Assembly (NCBI GenBank): GCA_018381425.1
Contig: JAGZRY010000088.1
Span: forward strand, 1-6,741
Direction of reading: 5' to 3'
Length of the DNA stretch: 6,741 nt
Source of the DNA: Haemophilus parainfluenzae
GTDB taxonomy: Bacteria; Pseudomonadota; Gammaproteobacteria; Enterobacterales; Pasteurellaceae
This document shows positions 1 through 6,510 of this stretch, piece by piece; the first letter of the stretch is position 1; each line of letters starts with the position of its first letter. Position numbers and translations under genes: made by a program. The notes below the pieces were generated by a model. That model was not told the DNA's origin. It worked only from the letters and a program-made list of their open reading frames with translations, and searched no databases.

Positions 1-16
1 CTTTAATAATAAAGCT

Positions 17-1717
17 ATGTTACGTCGAAATGTCACTTTTTGTTTTTTATTGTGTGGGTTGAGCCAAATGAATCTGGCACAAGCCGCGCCAAGCATACCC
101 AAAATGCTGACAGAAAACGGCTTAACATACTGCACGAATGCATCGAGTTTTTCCTTTAACCCGCAAACTGCCGATGCTGGCACCAGTATGAATGTGGTAA
201 CAGAGCAAATTTATAACAAATTGTTTGATATTAAAGACCATAGTGCAGCGCTTATTCCAGTATTAGCACAATCCTATTCAATTTCATCTGATGGCAAAGA
301 AATTCTTATTAATCTTCGTAAAGGGGTGAAATTCCATCATACTCCTTGGTTTACACCAACTCGTGACTTTAATGCAGAAGATGTGGTCTTTTCGATTAAT
401 CGTGTTTTAGGACATGATACTTATCTGCCAACACTCTCAGATGATGTGGTAACTTATAAAAATCCACAATATAGAATCTTCCACGAGCAAGCCAAAAAGG
501 TTCACTTTCCGTATTTTGAAAGTATTAAGCTGAATCAAAAAATTAAAAGCATCACGGCAACAAATCCTTATCAGGTCAAAATTGAACTGTTTGAACCTGA
601 CGCCTCAATTCTGTCGCATCTTGCCAGTCAATATTCTATTATTTTCTCGCAAGAATATGCATATCAATTAAGTGCCGATGATAATCTCACCCAATTGGAC
701 ACACATCCTGTTGGCACGGGCCCTTATCAAGTAAAAGATTACGTTTATAACCAATATGTTCGCTTGATACGCAATGAAGCTTATTGGGAAAAGAAAGCCA
801 AAATTGAAAATATTATTGTGGATCTTTCTGCGGATCGCACAGGGCGTTTAATTAAATTCTTTAATAATGAATGTCAAATCGCCTCTTATCCTGAAGTCAG
901 CCAACTCGGCTTGTTAAGTGAAAAAGATGATCGCTACTATCTGCAATCTACAGATGGAATGAACTTGGCCTATTTGGCTTTCAATTTCCAAAAGCCATTA
1001 ATGCAGGATAAAACTATTCGTCAAGCCATTTCGCAAAGCTTAAACCGTTTTAGAATTGTGAGAAATATTTATCACAATACAGCAACCGTAGCGAATAATA
1101 TTATTCCTGAGATTTCTTGGGCTTCTGCGATTAATACGCCTGATTTTTCTTATGATTATAAGCCCTCTGAAGCGGAAAAAACGTTACGTGATAAAAAACT
1201 TGCGTTAAAGATGTGGGTAATAAACGAAGAGCAAGTATATAACCCTGCACCAATTAAAATGGCGGAGCTCATCAAATGGGATTTAGCCAAAGCGGGAGTC
1301 GACGTTAAAGTGCGGTCAGTAACACGCACGTTTTTAATCGAACAATTACGCAAAGGGACTGAAGATTACGATTTAATCTTAACGGGTTGGCTTGCTGGAA
1401 ACCTTGATCCTGACGGTTTTATGCGCCCGATTTTAAGTTGTGATACACAAAAGGAAATCACTAATCTATCCAATTGGTGTAACCCTGAATTCGATAAGAT
1501 GATGGATCGTGCACTATCCACCAATCATTTATATGAACGGTCTAAAGCGTATAACAATGCGCAAGAGCTCATACTAAACGAATTACCTATTGTGCCAATT
1601 GCAAACGTAAAACGCCTTTTAGTCGCACGTGGTAATGTAAAAGGAATTGAAATGACCCCATTTGGTAGCATCAATTTTTCTACCTTGTATTTCATGAAAA
1701 ATAAGGAGAAAAAATAA
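17..1717 (+). CDS. sapA: SapA, periplasmic substrate-binding protein of the Sap ABC transporter
   Basis: This 566-residue protein belongs to the extracellular solute-binding family 5 (DppA/OppA-like). A signal peptide is visible: basic residues at 3-4, a hydrophobic core at about 6-15, and an AQA cleavage motif at 21-23, so the mature protein should be periplasmic. Family landmarks are RKGVKFH (101-107), DFNAEDVVFSINRVL (117-131) and HPVGTGPY (230-237). The sequence resembles H. influenzae SapA along its whole length from memory, including the QTADAGTSMNVVTEQIYNKL region (50-69). Known work on SapA of nontypeable H. influenzae links it to antimicrobial peptide resistance and haem binding; the ligand here is inferred only by homology. 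The start lies 16 bases into the window and has no strong ribosome site in view, but the signal peptide directly after it supports it. The promoter lies outside. The stop codon shares its last base with the sapB start. A perfect uptake sequence sits inside the gene at 1308-1316. Confidence 0.96.
   Translation: MLRRNVTFCFLLCGLSQMNLAQAAPSIPKMLTENGLTYCTNASSFSFNPQTADAGTSMNVVTEQIYNKLFDIKDHSAALIPVLAQSYSISSDGKEILINLRKGVKFHHTPWFTPTRDFNAEDVVFSINRVLGHDTYLPTLSDDVVTYKNPQYRIFHEQAKKVHFPYFESIKLNQKIKSITATNPYQVKIELFEPDASILSHLASQYSIIFSQEYAYQLSADDNLTQLDTHPVGTGPYQVKDYVYNQYVRLIRNEAYWEKKAKIENIIVDLSADRTGRLIKFFNNECQIASYPEVSQLGLLSEKDDRYYLQSTDGMNLAYLAFNFQKPLMQDKTIRQAISQSLNRFRIVRNIYHNTATVANNIIPEISWASAINTPDFSYDYKPSEAEKTLRDKKLALKMWVINEEQVYNPAPIKMAELIKWDLAKAGVDVKVRSVTRTFLIEQLRKGTEDYDLILTGWLAGNLDPDGFMRPILSCDTQKEITNLSNWCNPEFDKMMDRALSTNHLYERSKAYNNAQELILNELPIVPIANVKRLLVARGNVKGIEMTPFGSINFSTLYFMKNKEKK
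1308..1316 (+). other. DNA uptake signal sequence (USS) core, forward
   Basis: AAGTGCGGT is a perfect copy of the Haemophilus-type uptake core, within the longer match AAAGTGCGGTCA (1307-1318), and is followed by an AT-rich stretch near 1331. In naturally competent Pasteurellaceae of the H. influenzae group this motif promotes uptake of DNA from relatives. Here it lies in coding sequence of sapA and encodes residues of the KVRSV stretch (431-435). Confidence 0.85.
1703..1708 (+). promoter_or_regulatory. Ribosome binding site of sapB
   Basis: AAGGAG lies 8 bases before the sapB ATG at 1717, inside the last codons of sapA. It is the strongest ribosome site in the operon and fixes the sapB start. 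With the shared TAATG junction it suggests translational coupling of sapA and sapB. Confidence 0.8.
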
Positions 1718-2682
1718 TGCTCTTTTCAGCAATTCGTTACGTCATTTGGGTAAGCATTTTATTATTGATTTTATCCGTATTAAGTTTTGTGATTTTAATG
1801 CGAGATCCGCTCAATGCTGATCTTGTCACAAGTAACATTTATAGTGCTTATTATCATTACCTTACATCATTGTTACAGGGCGATTTAGGAATTACCTATA
1901 ACGGTGGAGAATCGTTAAAAGATTTAATTTTTACTGTATTACCACCTACATTAGAACTCTGTTTTACCGCACTTTTATTGGCTTGCATCTTAGGTATTCC
2001 TCTCGGCGTATCAAGTGCTGTCTATAATCAGCGTCCTTGTGCACGCGCATTGCAAAGTATCTCTAATGTTGGTTTGTCTATTCCTATTTTCTGGTTTGCC
2101 CCGATTTTACTCTATGTGGCCGCGATTCAAAGCTGGGAGATTGCAGCCATCGGGCAGTATAATTTACTCTATGAAATCAAACCTATCACAGGCTTCCCTA
2201 CCATTGACATGTGGTTTGTTGATGTCCCTTACCGAACCAAAATCGTACAAAACGTTTTACAGCATTTAGCCTTACCGACATTAGTGCTTTGTATTCTGCC
2301 GACAATGGAATTTATCCGCATCATTCAGCAACGAGCTGATTATTTACTTCAACAAGAATATGCCAAAGCGGCTGTAACACGTGGATGGTCGAAATGGACG
2401 ATTTTAAAACGTTACGTTTTTCGTAATACATTTCCATTATTGATTCCACAGCTTACTCGCGTATTTACCTTAGTATTAACACAATGTATGTTGGTAGAAA
2501 ACGTTTTAGGTTGGCCAGGAATCGGACGTTGGCTGATTGATGCCGTAACCCAACAAGATTACAACAGTATTTCGGCTGGTGTCGTCGTGATCGGTGTTTG
2601 CATCATCATTATTGATACCTTAGCCAAGTCGCTGATGTTTATGTTAGATCCATTTAATAAGAAGGGCTGGTATGCAAGATAG
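1717..2682 (+). CDS. sapB: SapB, inner-membrane permease subunit of the Sap ABC transporter
   Basis: The 321-residue protein is a DppB/OppB-type binding-protein-dependent permease. Hydrophobic segments fall at about 8-28, 74-103, 117-137, 181-200, 245-265 and 285-310, giving the usual six membrane spans. The cytoplasmic EAA loop that docks on the ATPases is at about 214-240 (EYAKAAVTRGWSKW, with the invariant Gly at 223). The family signature ENVLGWPGIGRWLIDAV (261-277) followed by a DY pair (281-282) is well preserved. Length agrees with enterobacterial SapB. It should pair with SapC to make the channel fed by SapA and driven by SapD/SapF. The ATG shares one base with the sapA stop. The end overlaps sapC by 11 bases, which also points to coupled translation. 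A reverse-orientation uptake sequence lies inside at 1966-1974. Confidence 0.96.
   Translation: MLFSAIRYVIWVSILLLILSVLSFVILMRDPLNADLVTSNIYSAYYHYLTSLLQGDLGITYNGGESLKDLIFTVLPPTLELCFTALLLACILGIPLGVSSAVYNQRPCARALQSISNVGLSIPIFWFAPILLYVAAIQSWEIAAIGQYNLLYEIKPITGFPTIDMWFVDVPYRTKIVQNVLQHLALPTLVLCILPTMEFIRIIQQRADYLLQQEYAKAAVTRGWSKWTILKRYVFRNTFPLLIPQLTRVFTLVLTQCMLVENVLGWPGIGRWLIDAVTQQDYNSISAGVVVIGVCIIIIDTLAKSLMFMLDPFNKKGWYAR
1966..1974 (-). other. DNA uptake signal sequence (USS) core, reverse
   Basis: ACCGCACTT on the + strand is the exact complement of the AAGTGCGGT core. It lies within sapB, with T-rich bases on both sides (read on the - strand: AAAAGTGCGGTAAAA). It marks the DNA as from the H. influenzae group of Pasteurellaceae. 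Confidence 0.85.
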
Positions 2683-3559
2683 AGAACCTGATGAATTTCG
2701 CGAAAGCACCTCCTTCTTTCAAATTTGGTTGCTTTTCCGCCAAAATCGTGTGGCATTATTCAGTTTCTATTTATTTTTTATCCTGATTTTGGTCGCTATT
2801 TTCCCGAAACTCATCATGCCTTATAGCGAAAGCATGGAGTTTGTGGGAGAAGAATTGATGCCGCCATCTTGGGTAGAAAAAGGTCGTATCGCCTTTTTCT
2901 TTGGCACGGACGATCTTGGCCGAGATGTACTCAGTCGATTAATCATGGGGACACAATACACTCTTGGTTCATCCCTTTTGGTGGTTATCGCTGTGGCAAT
3001 TATTGGGGGCGCACTAGGTATTCTTGCAGGTATGTCAGAAGGGATTAAAGCGCGTTTTTTAGGTCATTTTTTTGATGCTTTTTTATCGATTCCTATTTTG
3101 CTGATTGCCATTATCATTTCCACGTTAATGGAACCAAGCTTAATGAATGCGATGTTTGCTACCCTATTGGCTATTTTGCCGTATTTTGTGCATGCCATTT
3201 ATCAAGCGATTCAGCAAGAGCTGAAAAAAGACTATGTTCTCTTACTCAAATTAGATGGGATTTCAAACTGGGAGCTATTAAAAAGCACAATTTTACCGAA
3301 TATTAGTGCCATCTATACGCAAGAAATCGCTCGTGCGTTTGTTGTGGCAATCTTAGATATTACAGCATTAAGCTTTATTTCTCTTGGTGCTCAACGCCCA
3401 ATGCCTGAATGGGGTGCGATGATCAAAGACTCGCTAGAGCTGATTTATCTTGCGCCTTGGACAGTATTATTACCTGGTTTTGCTATTATTTTTACCATTT
3501 TATTAAGCATTATTTTTACTAACGGATTGTGTCAAGCAATCAATAAATATTACGAGTAA
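2672..3559 (+). CDS. sapC: SapC, inner-membrane permease subunit of the Sap ABC transporter
   Basis: The 295-residue protein is a DppC/OppC-type permease and the partner of SapB. A short cytoplasmic N-terminus leads into hydrophobic segments at about 27-50, 98-120, 135-152, 158-180, 220-240 and 263-288. The DppC-type motif FGTDDLGRDVLSRL is at 77-90, and the SapC-like stretch PEWGAM...LELIYLAPWTV is at 245-265. The EAA loop (about 187-210, DYVLLLKLDGISNW then LPN) keeps the Gly (196) and LPN but has Leu where most relatives have Ala-Ala. The start is inside the end of sapB (11-base overlap), with AAGGG at 2662-2666, 5 bases upstream. The stop is 3 bases before the sapD start. SapC should form the channel with SapB. 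Confidence 0.95.
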   Translation: MQDREPDEFRESTSFFQIWLLFRQNRVALFSFYLFFILILVAIFPKLIMPYSESMEFVGEELMPPSWVEKGRIAFFFGTDDLGRDVLSRLIMGTQYTLGSSLLVVIAVAIIGGALGILAGMSEGIKARFLGHFFDAFLSIPILLIAIIISTLMEPSLMNAMFATLLAILPYFVHAIYQAIQQELKKDYVLLLKLDGISNWELLKSTILPNISAIYTQEIARAFVVAILDITALSFISLGAQRPMPEWGAMIKDSLELIYLAPWTVLLPGFAIIFTILLSIIFTNGLCQAINKYYE

Positions 3560-3562
3560 CCC

Positions 3563-4618
3563 ATGGCGCTGTTAGATATTCGCAATCTTAATATTGAAAT
3601 TCAAACACCAAACGGCCGCATAAAAATTGTGGACGGCGTCAATCTTTCGCTTAATGAAGGTGAAATTCTAGGACTTGTCGGTGAGTCAGGTTCAGGTAAA
3701 AGTTTAATCGCTAAAGTAATCAGTAATTCCATCAAAGACAACTGGATTGTCACCGCTGACCGTTTTCGTTTTAATGATGTTGAATTACTTAAACTAACGC
3801 CTAATCAACGTCGAAAAATCGTCGGAAAAGAAATTTCAATGATTTTCCAAAATCCATTAAGCTGCCTAGACCCAAGCCGAAAAATTGGTAAGCAGCTTAT
3901 CCAAAGTATTCCAAACTGGACTTTTAAAGGCCGTTGGTGGCAATGGTTTGGTTGGAAAAAACGTCGCGCAATTGAATTACTACACCGTGTGGGTATCAAA
4001 GATCACCAAGATATTATGGCAAGTTATCCCGATGACCTCACTGAAGGTGAAGGGCAAAAAGTCATGATCGCCGTAGCGGTAGCGAATCAACCTCGTCTAT
4101 TAATTGCGGACGAACCCACAAATTCTTTGGAATCTATTACGGCCTTACAAATTTTCCGCTTGCTTTCAAGTATGAATCAAAACCAAGGCACAACGATTTT
4201 ATTAGCAAGTAACGATCTTAAAAGTATCAGTGAATGGTGCGATAGTATTTCGGTACTCTATTGTGGACAAAATACGGAATCAGGGCCAACTGACCAATTA
4301 TTGGAAACGCCTCATCATCCTTATACGCAAGCGTTACTTTACTCTGTGCCGGATTTTAGTCGTCCTTTAAGTTTTAAAAGCAAATTAGGGACACTAGAAG
4401 GCACCGTACCGATTTTGGAACAAATGCCTATTGGTTGTCGTTTAGGGCCACGTTGTCCTTTCGCTCAACGTGAATGCATTCAAAAACCAAGCCGCTATCG
4501 CATTAAACAGCATGAGTTCTCCTGCCATCATCCGATAAATCTTCGGGAACGGCAATTTAAAGATAAAGTGGCCGCTTCGCCGCTTACGCTTAACACTGAA
4601 TCAAAAGGAAACGAATAA
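3563..4618 (+). CDS. sapD: SapD, nucleotide-binding subunit of the Sap ABC transporter
   Basis: This 351-residue cytoplasmic protein has the OppD/DppD fold. Walker A is GESGSGKS (40-47), the Q-loop Gln is at 97, and Walker B is LLIADE (179-184) with the catalytic Glu (184) kept. The signature motif reads LTEGEGQ (159-165) in place of LSGG; the LTEG form is also what I recall for enterobacterial SapD. The H-loop position, normally His, is Asn 217 (SND). A Trp-rich basic patch, [14 protein letters not shown] (122-135), sits in the helical subdomain and appears typical of SapD. The C-terminal OppD-type extension has four Cys (292, 298, 305, 321) in the spacing seen in dipeptide ATPases proposed to hold an iron-sulphur cluster. 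In E. coli SapD is also tied to Trk potassium uptake. The ribosome site is weak (GAG at 3554-3556). The stop shares one base with sapF. Confidence 0.95.
   Translation: MALLDIRNLNIEIQTPNGRIKIVDGVNLSLNEGEILGLVGESGSGKSLIAKVISNSIKDNWIVTADRFRFNDVELLKLTPNQRRKIVGKEISMIFQNPLSCLDPSRKIGKQLIQSIPNWTFKGRWWQWFGWKKRRAIELLHRVGIKDHQDIMASYPDDLTEGEGQKVMIAVAVANQPRLLIADEPTNSLESITALQIFRLLSSMNQNQGTTILLASNDLKSISEWCDSISVLYCGQNTESGPTDQLLETPHHPYTQALLYSVPDFSRPLSFKSKLGTLEGTVPILEQMPIGCRLGPRCPFAQRECIQKPSRYRIKQHEFSCHHPINLRERQFKDKVAASPLTLNTESKGNE
4605..4610 (+). promoter_or_regulatory. Ribosome binding site of sapF
   Basis: AAGGAA lies 7 bases before the sapF ATG at 4618, within the last codons of sapD. It fixes the sapF start at the TAATG junction. 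Confidence 0.75.
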
Positions 4619-5421
4619 TGCCATTATTAAAAGTGGAAAATCTCAGTAAAACCTTTGATGGTCCAGCCAAACTTTTTGGCTCTGAGCAGTTTTATGCGGT
4701 AAAGGACGTCAGCTTTTCGCTTAGTCGGAAAGAAACACTTGCGATTATTGGTAAAAATGGCTCAGGGAAATCAACCTTAGTGAAAATGATTGCAGGGATT
4801 ACGCCCCCGACTTCGGGAAAAATCTTATTTAATGATTTACCACTCCAATTTGAAGATTTTCACTATCGTGCACAACATATCCGAATGGTTTTCCAAGATG
4901 CAAATTCAGCGTTTAATCCTCGATTGAATATTGGCCAAGCCTTAGATGCACCGCTACGATTAATTACCGACTGGGATGAAGAAACACGCAATCAAAAGAT
5001 CTTTGAAACGCTTTCATTAGTAGGGCTTTATCCAGATTATACCAATCTTAAAATTAAACACCTCTCTGTCAGTCAAAAACAACGGATCGCTTTGGCTCGC
5101 GCACTCATTTTGCAGCCTGAAGTGATTATTATCGATGACGCACTTGGTACATTAGATGCCTCCGTTCGTGTTCAATTGCTTAATCTAATTCTAGATTTAC
5201 AAGAACATTTAGGTATTTCCTATATTTATGTTGGACAAAATTTAGGGATTATCAAACACATTGCAGACCAAGTGCTGGTTATGGACGAAGGTGAAATTAT
5301 CGAATCAGGTACACCAAGAGAGATCTTCACTAATCCTCAAAATAACATTACTCGCCTTCTTGTAGAAAGTCATTTTGGTCAATTACTTGATGAAAATGCT
5401 TGGCAAACAACCACTTCCTAA
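4618..5421 (+). CDS. sapF: SapF, second nucleotide-binding subunit of the Sap ABC transporter
   Basis: The 267-residue cytoplasmic protein is an OppF/DppF-like ATPase and the partner of SapD. Walker A is GKNGSGKS (45-52) and the Q-loop Gln is at 93 ([13 protein letters not shown], 90-102). The signature is LSVSQKQR (149-156) in place of LSGGQ. Walker B is VIIIDD (169-174), so the catalytic Glu is Asp 174. The D-loop is TLD (178-180). The H-loop position is Asn 208 (VGQNLG) where His is expected. Like enterobacterial SapF it lacks the long Cys-containing C-terminal extension of SapD, so its length is normal. It shares one base with sapD and is the last sap gene. Identity is certain from context and from conserved SapF stretches (ISYIYV, 200-205). 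Whether it hydrolyses ATP well is open, given the altered residues. Confidence 0.95.
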   Translation: MPLLKVENLSKTFDGPAKLFGSEQFYAVKDVSFSLSRKETLAIIGKNGSGKSTLVKMIAGITPPTSGKILFNDLPLQFEDFHYRAQHIRMVFQDANSAFNPRLNIGQALDAPLRLITDWDEETRNQKIFETLSLVGLYPDYTNLKIKHLSVSQKQRIALARALILQPEVIIIDDALGTLDASVRVQLLNLILDLQEHLGISYIYVGQNLGIIKHIADQVLVMDEGEIIESGTPREIFTNPQNNITRLLVESHFGQLLDENAWQTTTS

Positions 5422-5473
5422 GCATCTTCAAATACAAGTTAGGCATAGACATCTCAAAAAAACGTCTTTAAAA

Positions 5474-5485
5474 TTGACCGCTCTT
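5474..5485 (-). other. Degenerate uptake sequence in the sapF-BASS gap
   Basis: The + strand reads TTGACCGCTCTTTT at 5474-5487. It matches the complement of the uptake core (ACCGCACTT) at all but one base (T for A) and keeps the flanking TTGACC and TTT. It is the only uptake-like site in non-coding DNA here and is not part of an inverted pair, so it does not form a USS-type terminator. Confidence 0.45.
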
Positions 5486-5504
5486 TTCATTCTTTTAACA
5501 AAAT

Positions 5505-5510
5505 AGGAAA
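5505..5510 (+). promoter_or_regulatory. Ribosome binding site of the BASS-family gene
   Basis: AGGAAA lies 6 bases before ATG at 5517. It is a good site and shows that the original start of the transporter gene was 5517, upstream of the in-frame stop, not the ATG at 5658. Confidence 0.7.
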
Positions 5511-5609
5511 GCAACTATGCAAGCATTATTAAAACTCACTAACTTTGTGAGCAAAACTTTCGCATTATGGGCGATTGTTTTTGCTCTTCTCGCCTTTCTC
5601 TTCCCAGCA

Positions 5610-5612
5610 TAA
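5610..5612 (+). other. In-frame nonsense codon in the BASS-family gene
   Basis: TAA replaces codon 32 of the frame that starts at 5517, between Ala 31 and Phe 33. It is a clean substitution with no frame change. TAA followed by T is an efficient stop context, so readthrough is unlikely, and selenocysteine or pyrrolysine decoding does not apply to TAA. Confidence 0.9.
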
Positions 5613-5657
5613 TTTAAAATTTTTGCACCATTCATTCCTTACCTTTTAGGTTTAGTA

Positions 5658-6449
5658 ATGTTTGGTATGGGGATTACCTTAACGTTTGCTGATTTCAGTG
5701 AAGTAGCTAAACATCCTAAATCTGTATTCATTGGTGTAGCGGGTCAATTCATTATCATGCCTGCTATTGCATTTGGATTAGCAAAAGCCTTTGATTTACC
5801 TGCTGATTTAGCAGTTGGTGTGATTCTGGTGGGTTCTTGCCCGGGTGGTACTTCATCAAACGTAATGACTTATTTAGCGAAAGGTAACACCGCACTTTCT
5901 GTTACTTGTACCACAATCTCAACCTTACTTTCACCAATATTAACCCCTGCTATTTTCTATGTATTAGCAAGCCAATGGTTAGATATTAATGCGGGCGCGA
6001 TGTTTATGTCTGTATTACAAATGGTATTGTTCCCAATTTTCTTAGGTTTAGTCGTTCATGCACTCTTCAAAAAACAAGTAGAACAAGCAAGCCAAACTAT
6101 GCCATTAGTCTCTGTTATTTCTATCGTCTTAATCTTGGCAGCGGTCGTAGCAGTAAGCAAAGATAAAATCATAGAATCAGGCCTATTAATTTTCAGCGTG
6201 GTAGTTTTACATAACTGCTTAGGCTATTTAATTGGTTACTTTGCGGCAAAATTATTTAAACTTAATACGGCAGATAGTAAAGCGGTGGCAATTGAAGTGG
6301 GTATGCAAAACTCTGCTTTAGGTGCTGCATTAGCAGCTGCTCATTTCAACCCAATTGCAGCGGTACCAAGTGCCTTATTTAGTTTCTGGCACAATGTATC
6401 GGGTCCGATTTTGGCGAATATTTTCTCTAATATCAAAAATGAAAAATAA
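5658..6449 (+). CDS. Surviving ORF of the BASS-family transporter (263 residues), possibly made by re-initiation
   Basis: After the nonsense codon at 5610 the first in-frame ATG is at 5658. It opens a 263-residue frame to 6449 that holds every conserved BASS motif: SCPGGTSSN at 60-68, [15 protein letters not shown] at 213-227 and FWHNVSGP at 243-250. A TAGG lies 7 bases upstream (5647-5650), which could act as a weak ribosome site for ribosomes that stop at 5612. The product would lack the first membrane span and start inside the second, so correct topology and activity are doubtful. An automatic annotator would probably call this as the gene; I favour reading it as the remainder of the longer gene at 5517-6449. 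An uptake sequence lies inside at 5889-5897. Confidence 0.5.
   Translation: MFGMGITLTFADFSEVAKHPKSVFIGVAGQFIIMPAIAFGLAKAFDLPADLAVGVILVGSCPGGTSSNVMTYLAKGNTALSVTCTTISTLLSPILTPAIFYVLASQWLDINAGAMFMSVLQMVLFPIFLGLVVHALFKKQVEQASQTMPLVSVISIVLILAAVVAVSKDKIIESGLLIFSVVVLHNCLGYLIGYFAAKLFKLNTADSKAVAIEVGMQNSALGAALAAAHFNPIAAVPSALFSFWHNVSGPILANIFSNIKNEK
5889..5897 (-). other. DNA uptake signal sequence (USS) core, reverse
   Basis: ACCGCACTT on the + strand is the exact complement of AAGTGCGGT and sits in the codons for NTALS just after the CPGGTSSN motif of the transporter gene. Its presence shows that the transporter gene has the same uptake signature as the sap genes and gives no sign of foreign origin. 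Confidence 0.85.
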
Positions 6450-6460
6450 GCGATTTGGGT

Positions 6461-6497
6461 AAAAAAATAAGGGCGGAAATCATATTCCGCCCTTTTT
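6461..6497. terminator. Bidirectional intrinsic terminator
   Basis: GGGCGGAA (6471-6478) pairs with TTCCGCCC (6485-6492) around a 6-base loop, extended by two A-T pairs (6469-6470 with 6493-6494). On the + strand the stem is followed by TTTTT (6493-6497), ending the sap/BASS strand. On the - strand the complement of the A-rich run 6461-6470 gives a T-tract after the same stem, so it can also end the convergent gene whose stop is at 6511. It lies 21 bases after the transporter stop. Confidence 0.9.
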
Positions 6498-6510
6498 ACA
6501 TTCTACTGTT

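Larger units (their letters stand above)
5517..6449 (+). pseudogene. BASS-family (bile acid:Na+ symporter-like) transporter, interrupted by an in-frame TAA at codon 32
   Basis: The reading frame from 5517 would encode a 310-residue protein, the usual length for bacterial bile acid:sodium symporter family members, but codon 32 is TAA (5610-5612). The frame is unbroken on both sides: upstream residues 14-31 form a hydrophobic span, and downstream residues run on as [20 protein letters not shown], the normal second span. Family motifs numbered from 5517 are [18 protein letters not shown] (107-124), [16 protein letters not shown] (259-274) and SFWHNVSGP (289-297). About nine to ten spans were expected. 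Family members move bile acids, pantoate or other organic anions with Na+; the substrate here is unknown. One base change (from CAA, GAA or AAA) explains the stop; a sequencing error is also possible. The gene sits 95 bases after sapF with no clear terminator between. Confidence 0.75.

Noticed and set aside
1156..1353. 65-codon frame on the - strand inside sapA
   Set aside because: It is antisense to a strongly conserved gene, has no family features or ribosome site, and fits chance for this length.
2015..2269. 84-codon + strand frame inside sapB in another frame
   Set aside because: The sapB frame here is clearly the coding one; the alternative product has no recognisable domain.
2559..2756. 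65-codon - strand frame over the sapB/sapC junction
   Set aside because: Antisense shadow of two conserved genes with no supporting signals.
3805..4067. Short frames on both strands inside sapD (3805-3999 and 3885-4067)
   Set aside because: They lie over conserved ATPase sequence of SapD and show no independent coding signs.
5447..5468. Hairpin after sapF (AGAC with GTCT) as a terminator
   Set aside because: The stem is only four to five pairs with a long A-rich loop and no proper T-tract, too weak to end transcription.
5474..5502. Promoter for the BASS-family gene using TTGACC at 5474-5479
   Set aside because: No acceptable -10 box lies 16-18 bases downstream (TAACAA or AACAAA only), a start there would fall in the ribosome site, and TTGACC is explained by the degenerate uptake sequence.
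5610..5612. Recoding of the TAA (readthrough or special amino acid)
   Set aside because: TAA is not used for selenocysteine or pyrrolysine, no stimulatory structure is seen, and TAAT is an efficient stop context.
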